Below the pieces are notes generated by a model, which was not told where the DNA came from, did not search any database, and worked only from the letters and a program-made list of their open reading frames with translations. Below, piece after piece: positions 53,843 to 57,138 of a stretch of DNA of 57,138 nucleotides. Positions within the stretch are counted from its first letter, which is position 1. Each line of letters opens with the position of its first letter. Origin of the DNA: JAGVNX01 sp035290965 (GTDB lineage: Archaea; Iainarchaeota; Iainarchaeia; Iainarchaeales; GCA-2688035); assembly GCA_035290965.1 (NCBI GenBank), contig DATDTD010000067.1, positions 1 through 57,138 of the forward strand, given 5' to 3'. A program made the position numbers and the translations under genes.

Positions 53843-54652
53843 ATGTGCGAATTCTGCGCTAAGCATAAGAGAAAGAAATGGTTTTTAGACGAAGACAACT
53901 ATAAAGAAGAATTATTAAAAAACAAGGGAAGAAAAAGTATTCTGAAAAAGATTGCTGGACCCACTTTAGACCATTACATGCGCGACAGTCTTGACTTGTT
54001 TGAATTGGCAAGAAACCCCCTGCTGAAACCAGTAGTGCGCGGAATGATGAATAAATTTGCTGCTTCAAATCATTCTGGGCAAGCGGTTACTCTTGAGGAT
54101 GCCATTGCAATAGTGAAATTAGCTGACAACCATGTATTGTTCCAATGTAATTGCCGCAAATTGTGTGGCTTGAAAGAAAAGATGTGTTGCCTGAACTTTG
54201 GGCCAATGAGAGATTTAGTTAAACAAACTAATCCGACTGAAAAAATGGAAGAGATCAATACAAGTGAAGCCGTCGATTTGTTAAAAGACTGGAACAAAGA
54301 GGGCTTGGTGCACGAAGTGCTTTATGCTGCCGCCCCCTTTCCCATTGCAATGTGCAATTGCGATAGAAAATACTGCATGCCAATGAAATCACGACTCTCA
54401 ACAGGCATTGAGTCTAGTTTTTTGAAAGGACATGAAATAGCGTATGTAGACCCTCTAAAGTGCAAATGTGAAAAATTTTATTGTATGACAAGATGCCAGT
54501 TTGGCGCAATTTATGCAGATCGCTTTGATATTAAAGCAGTTATTGACGTTACAAAATGTTTTGGGTGCGGTTTATGCAAGGAAGTTTGCCCCTGCAACGC
54601 CATAAAAATGGAAGACCGGGAAACCGTAATGGGAAGTAGGCACAAATGGTAG
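53843..54652 (+). CDS. Cys-rich iron-sulfur protein with C-terminal [4Fe-4S] ferredoxin motif
   Basis: A 269-residue soluble Fe-S protein. It has an N-terminal MCEFCAKH pair, a middle set of unusual Cys clusters (FQCNCRKLCGLKEKMCCLNFGP at about residues 99-120; MCNCDRKYCMPMKS at about 172-185; CKCEKFYCMTRCQFGAI at about 211-228) and a C-terminal ferredoxin motif CFGCGLCKEVCPCNAIKM (about 241-258). The repeated C-x-C and C-x3/4-C spacing suggests at least two clusters beyond the ferredoxin site. It overlaps a dedicated ferredoxin gene by 7 nt. It is probably an electron-transfer subunit; the acceptor could be the flavoprotein encoded convergently. Confidence 0.75.
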   Translation: MCEFCAKHKRKKWFLDEDNYKEELLKNKGRKSILKKIAGPTLDHYMRDSLDLFELARNPLLKPVVRGMMNKFAASNHSGQAVTLEDAIAIVKLADNHVLFQCNCRKLCGLKEKMCCLNFGPMRDLVKQTNPTEKMEEINTSEAVDLLKDWNKEGLVHEVLYAAAPFPIAMCNCDRKYCMPMKSRLSTGIESSFLKGHEIAYVDPLKCKCEKFYCMTRCQFGAIYADRFDIKAVIDVTKCFGCGLCKEVCPCNAIKMEDRETVMGSRHKW

Positions 54653-54873
54653 TAAAAATAAACTTGAAAAAATGCTTGGGCGCAAAAAAATGCGGCAAAT
54701 GCCTAAAAATATGCCCAGTCGGTGTTTTCATGAATGTGCCGATCGGAGCATACACCGGAGATGTCTGGAAAACAAAATACAAAATAGTTCCATACTTTAA
54801 AGAGCTTTGCAACAATTGCAAGGCATGCCAAAAAGTATGCCCTACAAATTGTATTTCATTAAAATTACCTTAG
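54646..54873 (+). CDS. Two-cluster ferredoxin
   Basis: A 75-residue ferredoxin. Cluster 1 is CLGAKKCGKCLKICP (residues about 10-24, with a longer first spacing) and cluster 2 CNNCKACQKVCP (about 55-66), separated by a 30-residue insert NVPIGAYTGDVWKTKYKIVPYFKEL. The start overlaps the upstream Fe-S gene by 7 nt and the 3' end overlaps the FIST gene by 4 nt. Likely an electron carrier for the upstream protein. Confidence 0.85.
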   Translation: MVVKINLKKCLGAKKCGKCLKICPVGVFMNVPIGAYTGDVWKTKYKIVPYFKELCNNCKACQKVCPTNCISLKLP

Positions 54874-56186
54874 TCCTTTTCTAAAATACTCAGTAAAGCA
54901 ATGCTGTAATTGTAAAAAACACTTTCTTCTTCTGGCTTTTTGGAATTTTCTCCCGAACCAAAAAGCACCAAGTATGGAGAACTGTCGCAAGCTTTGTCCA
55001 AACTTTCTTTAAGCAGATTTATTTTGCTACCCATCATGCCGATTATGTTCATACCCATTACTGAAAAAGTAAAGAGTTGTTTCTTATTCTTTATTTTTTC
55101 AAGAATATTATTGAAACAAGCCATAGTTTCCGTATTAGAGGTTAAAAATAGTTCAATGTCATCAGAACGTATTTCTCTGTTACTCACAATAGACTCCCCT
55201 AAGAAAAATCCAGCAGGAAAAGGGTATATTTTGCCGCCCTCTCTAAAGCCGAGCGGAAAATAAAATGTTTTCTTTGTCACTTGTTCGATGTGAGCCTGAA
55301 TGTATTCTTTAGGCCAACTCATTTCATAAACGTAACTACTCGCAGCAGGGCGGTTATTGACTAGATCAATATAATGGTTTTTCCAACCACGCTTGATAAA
55401 AAATTTTTTGTCTGTTGTTATCAAAGGAAGTTTATGTTCAAGTACAACTGGAAAATCTAAAAAAATAGACATTGCAACGATTGCATTGTCTAAAACCGCA
55501 TTATCAATAAACTGGTGATGCTTTAAACTTTTGATGTCATCAAAGGTAGAACAGCCAAACAAATAATAATCATTTAAATCTTTAGATATGTTGCTTACCA
55601 CTTTTTCTTCAAAGCCAGGACCATACCCGAAGTACATTGCCATATTCGTTAGAATATCTCTCAAAGACCATGAAAGTTTTAAAGGCAGTGAAGCATACAT
55701 GGATCGAATGAGCTTTGTTACAAGCTTTGTAGACAAAAACCAAGGCTCCTTTGGCCCAGAAATAAAATTAAACAATATTTTATTCCTAAAATTTTTTTCA
55801 GGAACCTGCGAAATTATTTTTTTTGCTAAAGCACTAGCTATTTTCTCAGGATTACTTCGGATACTATTAGCAAAAAAGGCATTGACTTGAATATCATCGC
55901 CTGCGGCGCACACCACCACAACACCTCTGCTAAAACAACCGTTCTTACAAATAAACCCTGAAATATTACCCCCAACAAGAGGAGTGGTATTTTCTAATAA
56001 TTTCTTACTGCTATCTAACAGTTCTTTGAAACCAAATCGCTGTTTTTGATAATGAATTGTACAAAAAAACAATGCTAATTTTGGTTTCTCTGTTAAGCAG
56101 GATAATGCCATTTTAGTAGCCTCTTCGCCAGCGATGACTGCATCAAAACTTTGCGAATACCCTACACTAAAAGTAGTTTTCCCCAT
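54870..56186 (-). CDS. FIST-domain protein
   Basis: A 438-residue soluble protein of the FIST (F-box and intracellular signal transduction) type. The N-terminal half has SVGYSQSFDAVIAGEEATKMAL, KPKLALFFCTIHYQ, then LLENTTPLVGGNISGFICKNG and GVVVVCAAGDDIQVNAFFANS (about residues 66-120). The C-terminal half continues with YPFPAGFFLGESIV, LFLTSNTETMACFNNIL and FSVMGMNIIGMMG. FIST domains are predicted small-ligand sensors. It starts 7 nt after the flavoprotein gene's stop, so it is in its operon, and may sense or modulate that pathway. Confidence 0.75.
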   Translation of the reverse strand: MGKTTFSVGYSQSFDAVIAGEEATKMALSCLTEKPKLALFFCTIHYQKQRFGFKELLDSSKKLLENTTPLVGGNISGFICKNGCFSRGVVVVCAAGDDIQVNAFFANSIRSNPEKIASALAKKIISQVPEKNFRNKILFNFISGPKEPWFLSTKLVTKLIRSMYASLPLKLSWSLRDILTNMAMYFGYGPGFEEKVVSNISKDLNDYYLFGCSTFDDIKSLKHHQFIDNAVLDNAIVAMSIFLDFPVVLEHKLPLITTDKKFFIKRGWKNHYIDLVNNRPAASSYVYEMSWPKEYIQAHIEQVTKKTFYFPLGFREGGKIYPFPAGFFLGESIVSNREIRSDDIELFLTSNTETMACFNNILEKIKNKKQLFTFSVMGMNIIGMMGSKINLLKESLDKACDSSPYLVLFGSGENSKKPEEESVFYNYSIALLSILEKD

Positions 56187-56193
56187 ACAAATA

Positions 56194-57138
56194 TCATCCG
56201 TTAAATAATCGACCTAGTTCTTTTTTGCTCAATTCGTTTCTAAGAAGCTTCAAGATTTTCATTTTTTGCTTATTTTTTTTTAAATAATTAATGCCTGCAA
56301 TTACCTTTTCCCAAAAAACATTTGCAGGCAAATCATCCAACTCAGTAATTGACTGAAATGAGTCCCCAACATATTTTTCGCATTCTTTTTGATAAGCTTC
56401 AAAAAAATTAGAAGAGTTTACATTATTTTTCAGTATTTTAGAAGCCGTTTCCCCTGCTACTTCCCCAAAATGCAAACCATATCTTATGCCTTCTCCAAAT
56501 AAGGGATTTGCTTGCGAAGCCGCATCACCAACAACCATAAGATTAGAGTTGCATAATCTTTTCAACATTCCCCCCACAGGGTAAACCCCTCCGTGCGTTT
56601 CGATCTTCTCAGCTTTTCTAATAAGGGGGCTTATTTCCGAACGTGCCAAAAAATTTTCTAAATATCTGACAATTCTTTTAGATGGGCTAACTTTGCCAGA
56701 TAAAAAAGAAGTTGCAACACCAATTCTTGCACAATTATTTCGTAATGGGAACACCCACCCATAACCAACAGGGACTACTTCATGTTCGCCAACAAAAATA
56801 CAAAACTGTTTTTTATTTTTTATACAAACGTTTTTGAATTCATATTCAATCCCTATCCCAAGCTCTCTTACTTTAGGAATCATCCCCAAACTTCTAGCCA
56901 GTACCGCCTTTTCTCCACTTGCGTCAATAAAAAGGCTTGCAGAAATTTTCCGTCCATCACTTAAGACTACTTTACTAATTCCCCCATTATGGAAGATCGG
57001 TTTTAGAACAGATCTGCCAAAAATTGCTCGTATTTTTTTATTTTTATTAAACAGGCCCTTCAAAAAAATGCTAAAATTTAAAGTACAGGCAACATCCTTA
57101 GAAAATGAAACAGTAACTTCCTTGCTTGAATTTAAAGA
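56194..57138 (-). CDS. Geranylgeranyl-reductase-family FAD flavoprotein, N-terminus beyond the window
   Basis: The frame stays open to the right window edge, so 315 residues of the C-terminal part are visible. SLFIDASGEKAVLARSLGM is the second FAD-binding strand, YGWVFPLRNNCARIGVAT the substrate-side sheet, and VVGDAASQANPLFGEGIRYGLHFGEVAGETAS the family's G-D-A-A ... P-x-x-G-E-G-I motif. The N-terminal GxGxxG lies outside. Archaeal members saturate isoprenoid chains of membrane lipids, some with ferredoxin as electron donor. The convergent ferredoxin genes next door fit this. Confidence 0.82.
   Translation of the reverse strand, partial: SLNSSKEVTVSFSKDVACTLNFSIFLKGLFNKNKKIRAIFGRSVLKPIFHNGGISKVVLSDGRKISASLFIDASGEKAVLARSLGMIPKVRELGIGIEYEFKNVCIKNKKQFCIFVGEHEVVPVGYGWVFPLRNNCARIGVATSFLSGKVSPSKRIVRYLENFLARSEISPLIRKAEKIETHGGVYPVGGMLKRLCNSNLMVVGDAASQANPLFGEGIRYGLHFGEVAGETASKILKNNVNSSNFFEAYQKECEKYVGDSFQSITELDDLPANVFWEKVIAGINYLKKNKQKMKILKLLRNELSKKELGRLFNG

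Noticed and set aside
1..57138. CRISPR arrays, insertion sequences, rRNA genes or integrases
   Set aside because: No regularly spaced repeats, no transposase or integrase motifs and no rRNA sequence were seen.

Overview
The window is archaeal. It encodes Nop5 and fibrillarin of the C/D-box sRNP, NMD3, an Lhr helicase, a beta-CASP/CPSF-type RNase, archaeal/eukaryotic-type glycyl-tRNA synthetase and a tRNA-Arg gene split by a bulge-helix-bulge intron. Many genes have a TATA box about 25-30 nt upstream of a start codon with almost no leader. The small compact genes, the large secreted Ig-like proteins and the dense toxin-antitoxin content resemble DPANN genomes (for example Diapherotrites-like). 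That placement is an inference; no rRNA gene is present to test it.

Layout. 0-3 kb: a small membrane protein, a PfkB sugar kinase and an (alpha/alpha)6 glycosidase. 3.3-6.3 kb: an AAA/DUF4143 ATPase and a PIG-L deacetylase-GT4 glycosyltransferase pair. 6.5-16.5 kb: Lhr, a ferritin-like protein, LysA, membrane and secreted proteins, tRNA-Thr and GlyRS. 16.5-20.7 kb: the C/D-box sRNP genes nop5 and fibrillarin, interrupted by a HepT-MntA module and preceded by a Doc/Fic gene lying between two copies of a 30-bp promoter sequence; then a CTP-dependent polyprenol kinase. 20.8-23 kb: intron-containing tRNA-Arg, an XRE-type regulator, a SET-domain methyltransferase and NMD3.

23-31.4 kb is a mostly minus-strand anaerobic redox block: beta-CASP RNase, ferredoxin, redox-disulfide protein, NrdG, NrdD (its glycyl-radical end is out of frame), nitroreductase, ferredoxin:thioredoxin reductase, glutaredoxin and a membrane-anchored GILT/DsbA-like thiol oxidoreductase. 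32-36 kb is a MacB/Lol-type ABC exporter operon in which a secreted Ig-like protein takes the usual adaptor position, ending with a PadR regulator.

37.5-48.1 kb is the most unusual part. A small winged-helix gene and a tightly coupled five-gene operon each lie behind a near-identical 27-bp operator/promoter module and a shared leader motif. The operon encodes a PepSY-like secreted protein, a 1349-residue modular secreted protein that looks like a polymorphic toxin, a small protein in the immunity position, an RDD membrane protein and a 1423-residue subtilisin-like protease. The first two secreted products share an N-terminal module. I read this as a candidate archaeal secreted toxin-immunity-protease system.

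48.2-53.8 kb is a toxin-antitoxin island: AbiE, a winged-helix/nucleotidyltransferase pair, a Fic remnant and two divergent paralogous winged-helix regulators, most with clear palindromic operators. The right edge holds Fe-S proteins convergent with a FIST-domain protein and a geranylgeranyl-reductase-family flavoprotein cut by the window end.
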